The notes: generated from the sequence alone by a model not told the origin. A stretch of DNA of 64,000 nt from Epiperipatus broadwayi (GCA_028023455.1 JAQFVV010006203.1:9096876-9160875); one strand, 5' to 3'. Counted from the first letter of the stretch, positions 54,401-59,657 are shown. Translations and numbers: made by a program.

Positions 54401-57400
54401 TCATTAAACCACCTAACTACTCACAAACATTATATTAGAAAATCTGTAGAGATTCTAACCAGTAAATAAATTCAAGTATATTTATTATCTCCTTTAAGTT
54501 TGCCTTCTGTTTGATCACAACCCCATAAGTTAATAATTGTTGAAATCTACCGAAAAATGCTATAATACATCATAATGACAATTCTGGAGATATCATTCAG
54601 GTATAGATCCAAGATATTGTCATATTTTTAAGAATATTTATAAAAATGCAACAGCAACAATTAGATTAGATAATGATACTGGGAAAGTCAACAGTGAGAA
54701 GAGTGTAAGACAGGGTGTTTCCATATCTCCAAAACTTTTTACAGCAGTTCTGCAAGAAGTATTTTGTGGATTAAAATGGGAAGCTAAAGCCAGTGAAAGT
54801 AAATGGTGATTATTTAAGTCATTTAGTTGTTTTTAGTAATAATGCTTTAGATCTACAGGAAATGTTGCAGTAGTTATCAGATGAAAGTAGGACTAAACAT
54901 GAATGTTAAAATGACCTAAGTAATGTTTAATGGATTTTCTCAAAATATGAAAATAAAGATTTTTTATGATGAGTTAGAAGAAATTAACAGTTACAAACGC
55001 CTTGGTCAGATTATTAATACAGATGGAAATATAATGGATGAAATTAATCATAGAATTAAAATTGGTTGGAGTGCTTTTGGTAGAAATAGTTTGATACTAA
55101 AAGGAAATGTACCTATGTGTTTGTAAAGGAAGATCTTTAATAAATGTGTTTAACCTGTTCTTACTTATGGATCTGATACTTGGACACTTAATAGAAGAGC
55201 AATACAGATTTCAGACCACTCAAAGAAATATGGAGAGATGCATGTTGGGAGTAACAAGAAGAGATAGAAAATGCAATATATCGGTAAAAGAACAATAAAG
55301 TGTAACTGATTTCATTGAAAAAAATAAAAGATTAAAGTGGAGTTGGGTTGGACATATTGCTAGAAGAGATAATAATAGATGGACAATTGAAATCTTAAAC
55401 TGGATTCCAAGAGATTGTAGAAGACCCAGGAAGAGACCACATGTGAAATGGATATATGAAATAAGAAAGTGTGCAGGAGTGATTTGGAGAAACTTGGAGA
55501 GATGTTCATCCTGTAGTGGATTGATAATAGTTGATGATGATGATCTTGTTTTACTTTAATATGCAAATTTAATTAAACTTTTTCTACCATTATTAAAAAT
55601 AAATATATATTCATTAGCTTTTGCAGATAATGTACTTATCTCATGATAAACCAATATCCTTCAATTACTGAACAAGTAATTAATCATTTCTCAACTGTAT
55701 CCAGCATCACATGACTCACATTTTGATGGTTCTATCATAAAATAAATAAAGTGACCTATTGCAAAAATTCTAATTAGATTTCAGCTTTCATTGATAAATC
55801 CTGAGCTGGGAAAGTATCTACTAAAAAAGTATTGCCTTTACTTTTTTCAAAATTCTTTCATAATGTTTAGACATTCATCTAGATATATCTTATACCAAAA
55901 TTAACAAAACTTGTAAAAGCGTAATTATGAAACAAATTTAAGTCATTGTTAAGCTCTTATAATAAGTAACATTACTTTTACAAGCTATGGTGATATTACT
56001 AATTCAATAATGAAAGAAAGAAACAGCGCACTAGCAAAGACAGTACTATCAGGTTTCTGAATTTTAGGCTATTAAGATCATATATAATTTTCAATGATCA
56101 TCCAAATTTGACAGACAATGTCTTCCAAATTATTTATGAGAACTAATAGTTTTAATTTTAACAGTATACAAGCTTAACCTAAGCATCAAACATTCATATC
56201 TATTTCAATGGACCCTCATGCATTCAGTGTTGCTCTTAATAATTTAAATGCAGTTGACTGCAATGTTTTTTCTTAACCTTTTAGACAAAACAATCCAAAT
56301 TTCAAAAATAATTAAAGAAGAGTTTGATATGCTTTTTCTCCAGTAATTTCATCTTCGAATTATTGTTTGCTCGTAACAGCTTTTTAAAATAACACGTTTG
56401 CGAAATAATAATTGAAAGATGTATAAACCGAAATATAATTTCTATTACTTTAAAAGTTATTGGATAATATTGTTTGAAAGTGTAAAAAAAATGTTTTACA
56501 AACAATCATCTTTTAAAATAATAGTTTTGGAAGAAGGAAAAAAGAAAAAAAAATTATTTTTTTTTTTTAAAAAAAAAAACCGATTGTCATAAAAATTAAG
56601 TTTTTTTTTAATTTAAAAAAAAAACCACTTTTAGAGTAAATAATTAAAAAAAAAAAAAGATCGATTTTTAAAAAAAAATAATTTAAAAATACATCCATTT
56701 ATAAAACTGTGAAATAGCATGTGACACTATTAAATTTGAAAGCATATTTAAATAGTTGTAGCTTCTTAATTAATCACACCTGTACATTCTATGCCATCCA
56801 TATTTTAAATAGTATGTACATAAACTCTATCAGTGCGTAGTTTTTCCATGTGAAACGTAGAGAAACAGCGCCACGTAGTAGGCTAGAATCTTGGTAGTTG
56901 CTGTTAGCAGATGACGTAAGCTAGATGTGTTTAAGGCAATCAGTGCCACCTAGATTCTTGGTAGCTCCTGGTAGCAGATGATGTAAGTTAAATGGGCTTA
57001 TCCATTGTGACCAGCGCCACCAAGCGGGCAGCTTTGCTGCCAGCCAGCTGGTGGAATGTTCCGGTGTTTACGCATTGTCAACAGCGCCACATATCGTCTG
57101 GAATTTGCATTGCTGCATTTGGGGCCCCTACTCTAAGTATTTCTGTGGTTGACCCAGACCAGCACCTCTGGTGGCCACATGGGTCAAAAGTCACAAGTAT
57201 CCAACTTTTTTATAACAAATAATAGCAATTCAGTTGATCCATATTATGTCAATATTTCATACATTTGCAAAATAATAGTATTAAATATAATAAATTTAGA
57301 TGCATGGCATACTCGATCTTTTAATTTAAATGTAGTCTCAGCACATTGTAGACTGAGTTGTACTCCAATATTTATGTTTACTTTTCTATTTAAAAATCTA

Positions 57401-59519
57401 ATATACTTTCATAAATAACTATATAGGCAAAAAGATTCTAAAAATTTTTCTTCCATCACTGACTAATAAAGGATTAAGGTTTTTAAACATTAATTGGTAA
57501 TATAAAGTTTATATCTTGTATTCAAAACATTACGATATTTTGTCTGAAGGTTTGTAATGATGGTATATTATAAGATGTGATATGTTGGACTATTTCCATC
57601 ATTTATGAATGAATGTTGAATGCATAGAAAATTTTAAACTTTCCAAATACAAACAACTTGTTAATAATAACACACAAATATTGTCTATTTGTGTGTTATT
57701 ACTAACAAGTTGTTTGTATTTGGAAAGTTTAAATGAAGTTTAAAATTTTCTATACATTCAACATTAACTCATAAATGATGGAAATAGTGCAACATATCAC
57801 ATCTTATTATGACATTTTCTTTTGAATTGGAAAAAATACAATTATCAGAACACTGTGAATATAGAAATCAAGGGAATGTGAGCTTTTTGTTTTTAATTGG
57901 AAATTTAAAAACTCCATATCTTAATACTTGCTATGAAGTATTTTTAAAATGACTTTAATAAAAATGAAAATAAAGTTAAGTTGTACACATTTTTGTTTAA
58001 ACAACAATATTAATTTCTTTTCATTCCATCATATAAAAGTTTTGTATATAGGCATATACTTTGATGGACAACTAATTAATTAATTTCAAACAATGCTACA
58101 AATTTATTCAACTAATTAAGATTATGCATTGATCAAATCAGTAAAAGCAACACATTATTAATATCTTTGTTCCCAACAAAAAAAAAAAAAACCTGCAATT
58201 CTTTTCAATTCTCTAAAACTATACTGCTATATCATATGCAATAAAATAATGACCAAAAGTATCTTTGTGCAAGCTAAGTTTTACTGCCACTAATCTTTCA
58301 TAGTTACATCTAGGAATTTTAAGATCGGATAATAATAAATTAGATCTTGATAGTAAATTCAACACAATGAATTTTTTTTTCACTCAATGATTTTTCAAAA
58401 AAAAAAAAAAAACATGTAACCATTTATCTTTCCTCTGAAATGAGTTTATTAAGAGTAAATTATATCAACATTAAACCTTAATAATTTCTTAGCTACAAGT
58501 GCTACACTCATATTCAGGATGAAGAGTTCATCTCAAGTTCACACATTTCGTGGTTTTTTTTTTTTTAACCAAAATTTAAATGCTTATACATTTTAACTAC
58601 CATTATCTCCTACTTAATCATCATTAACATTACTGATTTTACAACTTTTTATAGTGCTTTAATTAATAATGTGACAGGCATAGCGATGATCAGATTATAT
58701 GAGATATGCCATATTTGGACCACCTTTTTCACTTTTTTTGCATTTCTATTATAGGCATGGGATTCACTAAATAGAATTGCCTAAACACAGAATCTTTTCT
58801 GAGTTGAAGTTCATTAATATTAGAGACTGACTTGTGGAAAAATCATAAAGATTCCCTTTCTACTAAGTCTGCTCCCAAAATTGTTTTCACGGTAACGAGA
58901 ACTTTAATGCAAAAAAAAAATAATTGAAAAAAACATGTCTCAGAATTGCTGTGCGTGGTTAATGGATGAAAATATGGTTGCATATAACTCACAATCTTAA
59001 TTATCATAATAAATGCATAGAAATGACCAACGGCATGTAGATTTATGATGATAGGATGCTATAGTAACTTAAATGACTGAAGACACCAAATTAAGGATAA
59101 AAAAAAACTTGTTTTTATATGAAATAGTATTTATAGTGGAAAAGAAAGATACTATTATCGGGCATTGTTTTTGTTTTTTTTGTTATTCACAGTTAACAAC
59201 TATATCTGACGGTCATTTCCCTAACCACTATTTATAGTCTCTCCGTTAGCACCCCACAATTATAATCAATCTACACAGATTTGAAGAAAAATAAGAACTT
59301 ATAAGACTATTAATTTCATTTAGTATTCTTAAATTATATATATCCTATTATTAAAAAAAATAAATTAACTGCATAAATAAATTAAATCAATCAATATTGA
59401 ATAGAGAAATTATTTATTTGTATATGTACAGAATTTAAATTAAAACAAATCGTAAGGAACAATATTGTAATTAACTAATTTTTGTAAAAATAAATAAATA
59501 AAAAAAATTAACTTACCAT
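6023..59519 (-). CDS. YJU2B: YJU2B/CCDC130 splicing factor, 7-exon CDS
   Basis: The CDS is the complement of join(6023..6381,16217..16355,18679..18851,29197..29281,34304..34478,43447..43580,59517..59519): 1068 nt, 355 residues plus stop, close to the roughly 396 residues of the human protein. It belongs to the CWC16/Yju2/Saf4 family (Pfam DUF572), nuclear proteins associated with the spliceosome. It is the CCDC130 branch rather than CCDC94/YJU2, because residues 47-63 read FEMPYNIWCDGCGNHIG. Zinc ligands are the Cys pairs 55/58 and 90/93. The N-terminus MAERKAVNKYYPPD is conserved, a charged helical middle follows, and the C-terminus is acidic and serine-rich (SYADSSSDED). All exons join in phase across GT-AG introns, with no internal stop or missing ligand. 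The gene spans 53 kb because its introns are loaded with repeats. The family assignment is by motif recognition; exon boundaries come from splice sites plus reading phase. Confidence 0.93.
6418..6450 (+). repeat. (TA)n(TG)n microsatellite
   Basis: About seven TA units run directly into about nine TG units, some 40 bp into intron 6 of YJU2B. Confidence 0.9.
8053..8091 (+). repeat. Interstitial telomere-like (CCCTAA)n remnant
   Basis: Six hexamers in register, three of them exact CCCTAA and the others one base off. CCCTAA/TTAGGG is the common metazoan telomere repeat. Most arthropod groups with short repeats use TTAGG instead, so the hexamer length is informative if the stretch is truly telomeric. 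Confidence 0.5.
8271..8401 (+). repeat. Tandem repeat, 49-50 bp unit, 2.6 copies
   Basis: The unit begins TAACACAAGTAAAAAAATAT and continues with CCGATAGAAAATTGATAA, a run of A and GCCG. Copies start near 8272, 8322 and 8371 and are almost identical. Confidence 0.9.
8645..14500. repeat. 5.9-kb diverged inverted repeat with 1.6-1.75 kb arms
   Basis: The left arm 8645-10250 is the reverse complement of 12740-14500. Anchors in order are the TATTTGAACGTA tract, the hAT-unlike CTAGCCCT/AGGGCTAG block, AGTCGGGC-TGAATGGCT (9460 and 13457), ACATTCCTGACA (9839 and 13136), GGCAGTGGCTT (10141 and 12824) and an ATCTCTGC-TCTCCA block (10207 and 12775). Identity looks like 70-80 percent with indels. A further short inverted pair (CTTTCGACTCGA and TCGAGTCGAAAG, 11460 and 11571) shares nearly the same centre, close to 11500. 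No clear protein is encoded in either arm. Confidence 0.75.
12120..12240 (+). repeat. Two tandem 60-bp copies
   Basis: CTTAAAGGGCATAAGACTTG with CAAATACAAGTCGCCATA is repeated as CTTAAAGAGAAGTAAGATTTG with GAAATGCAAGCCACCATA, some 60 bp apart, inside the loop region of the 5.9-kb inverted repeat. Confidence 0.6.
15245..15850 (-). mobile_element. LTR-like segment followed by a PBS-like site
   Basis: On the minus strand the segment starts near TAACGGTC, carries a TATA-like AAATTTATATAGCAGG, and ends GATCGTTATAAT, so the ends are weakly inverted. It is followed by TGGCGTCCCAAGTGTGGCC, which resembles a retroelement primer-binding site. Pieces of it recur near 12597 (GATCCAAACGAT) and 12648-12710 in changed orientation, indicating rearranged copies. 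No gag or pol ORF follows. Judged by layout only. Confidence 0.4.
15995..16070 (+). mobile_element. Possible hAT-type MITE terminus
   Basis: ATGTTTCTCAATCTTTTTCAC followed by TGCAGAGGCTTC resembles the CAGTGTTTCTCAACC termini of hAT elements. The partner end was not located, so this may be a truncated copy, 150 bp from YJU2B exon 6. Confidence 0.3.
16217..16355 (-). CDS. YJU2B: YJU2B exon 6 (residues 191-237)
   Basis: The exon is 139 nt and entirely missed by ORF calling. The acceptor is TTTTAG|GAAAGG. It encodes ERKVQLKQAVEKNETLLKK, then a SLDIPLLPED block like the family's SL-IPL-PE segment, then IASLIKHTSIM. Two overlapping donors exist (T|GTAGGT and AG|GTAGAT). Only T|GTAGGT keeps exon 7 in frame, giving HTSIM-S-YDEKQ, so it was chosen; the other hits a stop at once. 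Confidence 0.88.
16356..18678 (-). other. YJU2B intron 5 (2.3 kb)
   Basis: Donor GTAAGC, acceptor TTTTAG. Largely filled by the decayed LINE at 17060-18420, which lies antisense to the gene. Confidence 0.85.
17060..18420 (+). pseudogene. Decayed RTE-type LINE reverse transcriptase
   Basis: Frame-broken RT remnants appear in order: a KNYRPI block (about 17145), then LPLCFVFVDYKKAFDS, which is RT motif A with its FVDY-KAFD core (about 17330-17380), NPRYYHILNNIYKNE, and near 17650 a FEDDVVILANN block, which is the motif C region with DD retained. It ends near 18420 in an A-rich AAATAAAAATAAAAAATCC tail. It is the same family as the LINE in the intron 1 palindrome and supplies the NSISTMVKALDHQN link deleted there. 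Stops and frameshifts make it non-functional. Confidence 0.85.
18679..18851 (-). CDS. YJU2B: YJU2B exon 5 (residues 133-190)
   Basis: The exon is 173 nt, with acceptor TTTCAG|ATAAAA and donor TTTAGA|GTAAGC. It encodes LASDAMFKLEHGVDDHSK, then a helical stretch ending RERWKDDYIQNKLLRQQFR. The DAMF-LEHG and W-DD----N--LR--FR patterns are family signatures. It ends on a complete Arg codon. The open frame continues 36 bases beyond the donor, but exon 6 resumes the expected E-R-K continuation, so the GT donor is preferred. Confidence 0.92.
21094..21111 (+). repeat. Poly-C run flanked by poly-A and poly-T
   Basis: A run of about 17-18 C between T-rich and A-rich tracts; further CCCCC/TTTTT tracts follow to 21200. 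Homopolymer length in the assembly may be inexact. Confidence 0.85.
21783..23095. repeat. 1.3-kb nested palindrome (fold-back element)
   Basis: 21783-22330 is the reverse complement of about 22560-23095, centred near 22440. Each arm carries ACCACTAAACATCACATGATC, then GGCAAAACTCTCCATACAGT, CAAGCCAGAGTAATCAATGG, and a segment with CTGATGAAGGCCATAAGCC and AAACTAGTCTGG. Smaller inverted units are nested within the arms. Shared pieces occur at 4010-4050, 17815, 25463-25490 and 61620-61990, so this is a family. The GATGAAGGCC-AAACTAGTC motif resembles 3' regions of Penelope-like elements, but no protein is present. Confidence 0.85.
24132..24390 (+). pseudogene. Possible coding remnant of a retroelement
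   Basis: An open stretch ends NKRHIMNLAIKQIIRDKSIL plus HAG and a stop, followed at once by CTGATGACCACAAAGC and AAGTAGTCAAAC, similar in layout to the tail motif of the palindromic family at 21783. This suggests the 3' end of a retroelement. The protein itself is not recognised. Confidence 0.3.
27897..27977 (+). repeat. 27-bp tandem repeat, 3 copies
   Basis: The unit is TCCAAATATATATGTTAAGAG plus TCTTTG; copies start at 27901, 27928 and 27955, the last with two changes. The 27-bp period leaves the minus-strand frame open as a 9-residue repeat, but no gene context supports translation. Confidence 0.9.
28380..29165 (+). repeat. Tandem duplication of a 300-400 bp AT-rich unit, about 2.2 copies
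   Basis: Three aligned starts (28381, 28801, 29112) share the GTTTGCTCTCTTTAATTATA-type block. The first two copies also share a TAATTATTAATATCATATTT block and GACAAGGATAAGTTTATAAA (28728 and 29030). The third copy stops about 30 bp before the exon 4 donor at 29196. Confidence 0.65.
29197..29281 (-). CDS. YJU2B: YJU2B exon 4 (residues 105-133)
   Basis: The exon is 85 nt and too short to stand out as an ORF. The acceptor is TTTTAG|AATTTG and the donor CAGAAG|GTAATG. It encodes NLDYEIVSGARRQERRWDP followed by KENEQVVPE, matching the family block after the zinc core (DY-IVSGA-R-E-RWD). It starts in phase 0 after Gln104 and ends one base into codon 133. A tandemly duplicated AT-rich unit (28380-29165) abuts its intronic side. 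Confidence 0.92.
31940..33000 (-). pseudogene. Penelope-like element fragment with GIY-YIG endonuclease
   Basis: On the minus strand the frame reads ILDNKYVRKVEKCINGGYKI, ECKSCKSKNIK, then after the SINE interruption TNYIGETKNSIYTRLVQHKY, YLHSLETGHRFEKDHIKMI and NRRNRKIKEAVVIKNIKQS, stop at 32498. The CxxC followed by YIGET---I--RL--H and a downstream H-E--H pattern is the C-terminal GIY-YIG domain of Penelope-like retroelements. The 3' side includes a GATGACTGCAGGATAGTGAA tail motif shared with 4240-4320. No RT domain lies upstream, so the copy is 5'-truncated. Confidence 0.8.
32695..32856 (+). mobile_element. tRNA-derived SINE with 15-bp target site duplication
   Basis: The 132-bp insert (32710-32841) is bounded by identical copies of TATAATTAGTTTTTA (32695-32709 and 32842-32856). 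The insert contains a pol III box A-like TAAACTCAGTGGTATGAG (32723-32740) and an excellent box B, GAGTTCAAATCCC (32775-32787), at normal spacing. ATATAGGGGA and TCCCCTATAT can pair like an acceptor stem. Removing the insert and one duplication restores the Penelope reading frame (CKSKNIKTNYIGET), which proves insertion into a pre-existing element. Orientation is opposite to the host element. Confidence 0.9.
34096..34257. repeat. 162-bp near-perfect hairpin MITE
   Basis: The arms are symmetrical about 34176.5 with no net length difference. The ends are CTGTTAATGAATACATATAC and its complement, and the centre is ATATCATGATAT. A few mismatches lie in the middle third. In YJU2B pre-mRNA the hairpin starts 45 nt after the exon 3 donor. 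No target duplication is obvious. Confidence 0.95.
34304..34478 (-). CDS. YJU2B: YJU2B exon 3 (zinc-binding core, residues 46-104)
   Basis: The exon is 175 nt, with acceptor AATTAG|ATTTGA and donor CCTCAG|GTATAT. It encodes the most conserved part of the protein: FEMPYNIWCDGCGNHIG, GVRYNAEKTKIG, YYTTPIYKFRMKCHLC and an EIKTDP end. The CxxC pairs at residues 55/58 and 90/93 are the expected zinc site. A longer open reading frame continues past the donor into the intron, but it lacks family similarity beyond TDPQ. A 162-bp hairpin element lies 45 nt inside the downstream intron. Confidence 0.95.
35098..35200 (+). repeat. Dispersed repeat, copy 2
   Basis: TTAATGGTTTATTACTTGGC then AATTCATAAGAA, matching the start of the copies at 5630 and 62574. 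Confidence 0.4.
36880..37690 (-). pseudogene. Decayed Penelope-like RT C-terminus plus GIY-YIG domain
   Basis: Minus-strand pieces in family order are IKFTMEIENNN (about 37600, late RT region), EIKTVLLYTKEVTDKISNIL (about 37370), VYEIP (about 37215), YSYIGQS (the YIG motif, near 37170), RISIRKEEHVLAFREKSNSS, HEINFNKTHILAKIEQYG, and LLRKATEIFKRPNSIN ending NNIWKKLLE. Several frameshifts and stops separate them. The RT-tail, VYEIPC, YIGQT, E-I-KHP order matches Penelope-like proteins; the CxC expected after VYEIP is lost here. Non-functional. Confidence 0.75.
41461..41773. repeat. 313-bp hairpin element
   Basis: Ends TAATAACTAGAT/ATCTAGTTATTA. The arms of about 150 bp match closely, including GACTGTCTTATCCTTTTTAC and CATTTATATAGGCAAATCTG with their complements, around a short AAGAAATCACTTTC centre. 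No coding capacity. Confidence 0.95.
43447..43580 (-). CDS. YJU2B: YJU2B exon 2 (residues 2-46)
   Basis: The exon is 134 nt, with acceptor TGTAG|GCTGAA and donor ATAAG|GTAAAA. It encodes ERKAVNKYYPPDWEP, then GSHPLRERARKLNQGILIIR, the invariant N-terminal block of CCDC130 proteins. It ends two bases into the Arg46 codon, which exon 3 completes in frame. The preceding intron is 15.9 kb and contains the giant palindrome. Confidence 0.92.
46767..47073 (+). repeat. Left-end tandem array, about 70-75 bp unit with GGTGGCGC cores
   Basis: Four degenerate units carry AGGTGGTGC (46849), TGGTGGCAC (46919), AGGTGGCGC (46990) and ATGTGGCGC (47065), spaced 70, 71 and 75 bp. Each is followed by a variant of CACAATGCGTAAGCAC. 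A further TGGCCACCAGAGGTGC (46764) precedes them. AGGTGGCGC equals the insect CTCF core and TGGCCACCAG the upstream half of the vertebrate CTCF consensus. The GC content is far above the surroundings. Confidence 0.75.
47100..48420. other. Left-arm non-LINE segment
   Basis: Sequence between the outer array and the LINE 3' half, mirrored at about 55565-56840. It includes T-runs with a 77-bp direct duplication (AAAGCTAATTTTTTT... at 47377 and 47447) and a 67-codon plus-strand ORF (47504-47707) kept open in both arms. The ORF is rich in F, K, I and L and unrecognised, and its conservation may only reflect low divergence. Confidence 0.5.
48430..49445 (-). pseudogene. RTE LINE 3' half, left arm
   Basis: The minus strand encodes RYYH/IKNIYKNATATIRLDND, then GRQGDSISPKFFTAVLKEVF (RT motif B intact), GLKWEAKGVKVNGDY, then LVIFGNNALDLQEMLQ where motif C is destroyed (no ADD). 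It continues with FYDELEEVNSYKRLGQIINA and MDEINHRIKVDWSAFGRNNL, the conserved RTE C-terminal region, and a TYGS-TWTLN block. Stops and a 27-bp internal duplication (49067-49120) break the frame. It ends near 48430 by TGATGATGATC. Confidence 0.85.
49930..52030 (+). pseudogene. RTE LINE 5' half (endonuclease and N-terminal RT), left arm
   Basis: After a presumed 5' UTR the reading starts LGTYNCRSLSSEGRLQELKL (about 50254), then KWDIIGLCEVRRKGEE, GVGFIINKKW, IVMGDFNARIGKQ and GSDHRLV. These are the APE-type endonuclease blocks with catalytic N, E, DFN and SDH residues visible. The RT N-terminus follows: KWIEDFNQELYSNKEQIP, NYRPISLLSV, AGFKSGFRTGDHIQGLREI and FGYVDYEKTFES (motif A). At least four frame breaks (near 50526, 50796, 51182, 51683) make it dead. 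It stops inside motif A, at the palindrome centre. Confidence 0.9.
52028..54080 (-). pseudogene. RTE LINE 5' half, right arm
   Basis: Mirror copy of 49930-52030. A 277-codon open frame (52028-52861) keeps KKRDDIMNWIEDFNQELYSN, then GNGRIIIDILKEAGEKIE, NVPDDWKNAVLILIFKNGDK, NYRPISLLSVTYKIF, QAGFKSGFRRGDHIQGLKEV and CFGFVDYEKA, ending at the palindrome centre. The endonuclease part (53729-53469 and 53164-52976) is in separate frames. It is the better preserved of the two copies. Confidence 0.9.
54580..55560 (+). pseudogene. RTE LINE 3' half, right arm
   Basis: Mirror copy of 48430-49445: IYKNATATIRLDNDTGKVN, VRQGVSISPKLFTAVLQEVF (motif B with D to V), a destroyed motif C (VFSNNALDLQEMLQ), FYDELEEINSYKRLGQIINT, MDEINHRIKIGWSAFGRNSL, LTYGSDTWTLN, then GHIARR-like remnants and the 3' tail near 55555. 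It resumes about 15 codons after the point where the 5' half stops, judged against the copy at 17060-18420. Confidence 0.85.
56868..57174 (-). repeat. Right-end tandem array, mirror of the left-end array
   Basis: Cores read on the plus strand are GCGCCACGT (56868), GTGCCACCT (56943), GCGCCACCA (57014) and GCGCCACAT (57084), spaced 75, 71 and 70 bp, then AGCACCTCTGGTGG (57161). They are reverse-oriented relative to the left array, so the two arrays converge on the palindrome. Cores differ from their partners in places (for example TGGTGGCAC versus TGGTGGCGC). Confidence 0.75.
57571..57806. repeat. 236-bp hairpin MITE
   Basis: Ends TAAGATGTGATATGTTG and complement. The inner arm is ACACACAAATA/TATTTGTGTG near 57680. 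The outer motif GACTATTTCCATCAT and the flank GAAGGTTTGTAATGATGG are shared with the hairpin at 62168, so both belong to one family. Confidence 0.93.
59517..59519 (-). CDS. YJU2B: YJU2B exon 1 coding part (ATG only)
   Basis: The start codon lies directly against a consensus donor, ATG|GTAAGT, so only Met1 comes from this exon. Exon 2 starts with GCT GAA AGA AAA, giving M-A-E-R-K, the conserved N-terminus of the family. No in-frame ATG upstream of this one extends the protein: the upstream ATG at 59626-59628 runs into a stop first. Confidence 0.8.
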
Positions 59520-59544
59520 TTTTTTAGTTTAATAGATCTTATAC

Positions 59545-59628
59545 CTAAAACAAATATTTATCGTATATATACACTTTATTATTAAATCGTAATTTATAAA
59601 CATTACTATCAAACATAACCGCCGCCAT
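59545..59628 (-). CDS. 27-codon upstream ORF in the YJU2B 5' UTR
   Basis: The ATG inside the YY1-like ATGGCGGC motif opens a frame of 27 codons, with a second in-frame ATG four codons later, ending in TAG 25 nt before the YJU2B ATG. If transcription starts upstream of the motif, this ORF would be in the leader and could lower translation. If it starts inside or after the motif, as at many YY1 promoters, the ORF is absent. The 3' end of this ORF also resembles an acceptor (TTTGTTTTAG), so an unspliced leader is assumed. Confidence 0.3.
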   Translation of the reverse strand: MAAVMFDSNVYKLRFNNKVYIYDKYLF

Positions 59629-59631
59629 TTT
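59621..59631 (-). promoter_or_regulatory. YY1-like AAAATGGCGGC element near the YJU2B start
   Basis: The minus strand reads AAAATGGCGGC about 100 nt upstream of the start codon, in the sense orientation. YY1 sites of the form AAGATGGCGGC typically sit just downstream of transcription starts of TATA-less housekeeping genes. The position, strand and context fit a transcription start close to 59640. The assignment is by motif only. Confidence 0.5.
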
Positions 59632-59647
59632 AATTAAAAATGCATTA

Positions 59648-59657
59648 GCGCCCTCTA
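59648..59657 (-). promoter_or_regulatory. CTCF-like core upstream of YJU2B
   Basis: The minus strand reads TAGAGGGCGC, matching the AGRKGGCGC core of animal CTCF sites, about 20 bp upstream of the YY1-like element. CG-containing motifs are rare in this AT-rich window, which makes the hit stand out, but one core match is weak evidence for binding. Confidence 0.3.

Larger units (their letters stand above)
46735..57210. repeat. 10.5-kb giant palindrome (arms about 5.2 kb, spacer about 16 bp)
   Basis: The left arm 46735-52019 is the reverse complement of 52036-57210 over its whole length with small indels. Anchors are the TTGACCCATGTGGCCACCAG ends, the GGCGC arrays, the ORF pairs 47504-47707 with 56302-56505 and 48859-49062 with 54923-55126, LINE 5' parts, and the GATTATGAAAAG/CTTTTCATAATC junction. 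Protein comparison of the arms suggests roughly 90 percent identity, so they have diverged since formation. No target duplication was found at the ends. Confidence 0.93.
43581..59516 (-). other. YJU2B intron 1 (15.9 kb)
   Basis: Donor GTAAGT, acceptor TGTAG. It contains the 10.5-kb palindrome and the 57571-57806 hairpin. 43600-44390, 44460-46730 and 57810-59500 hold only AT-rich sequence. At 44395-44455 a reverse copy of the GATGATGG-TCAG-AAATTAGTCTGG tail motif of the fold-back family is visible. Confidence 0.85.
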
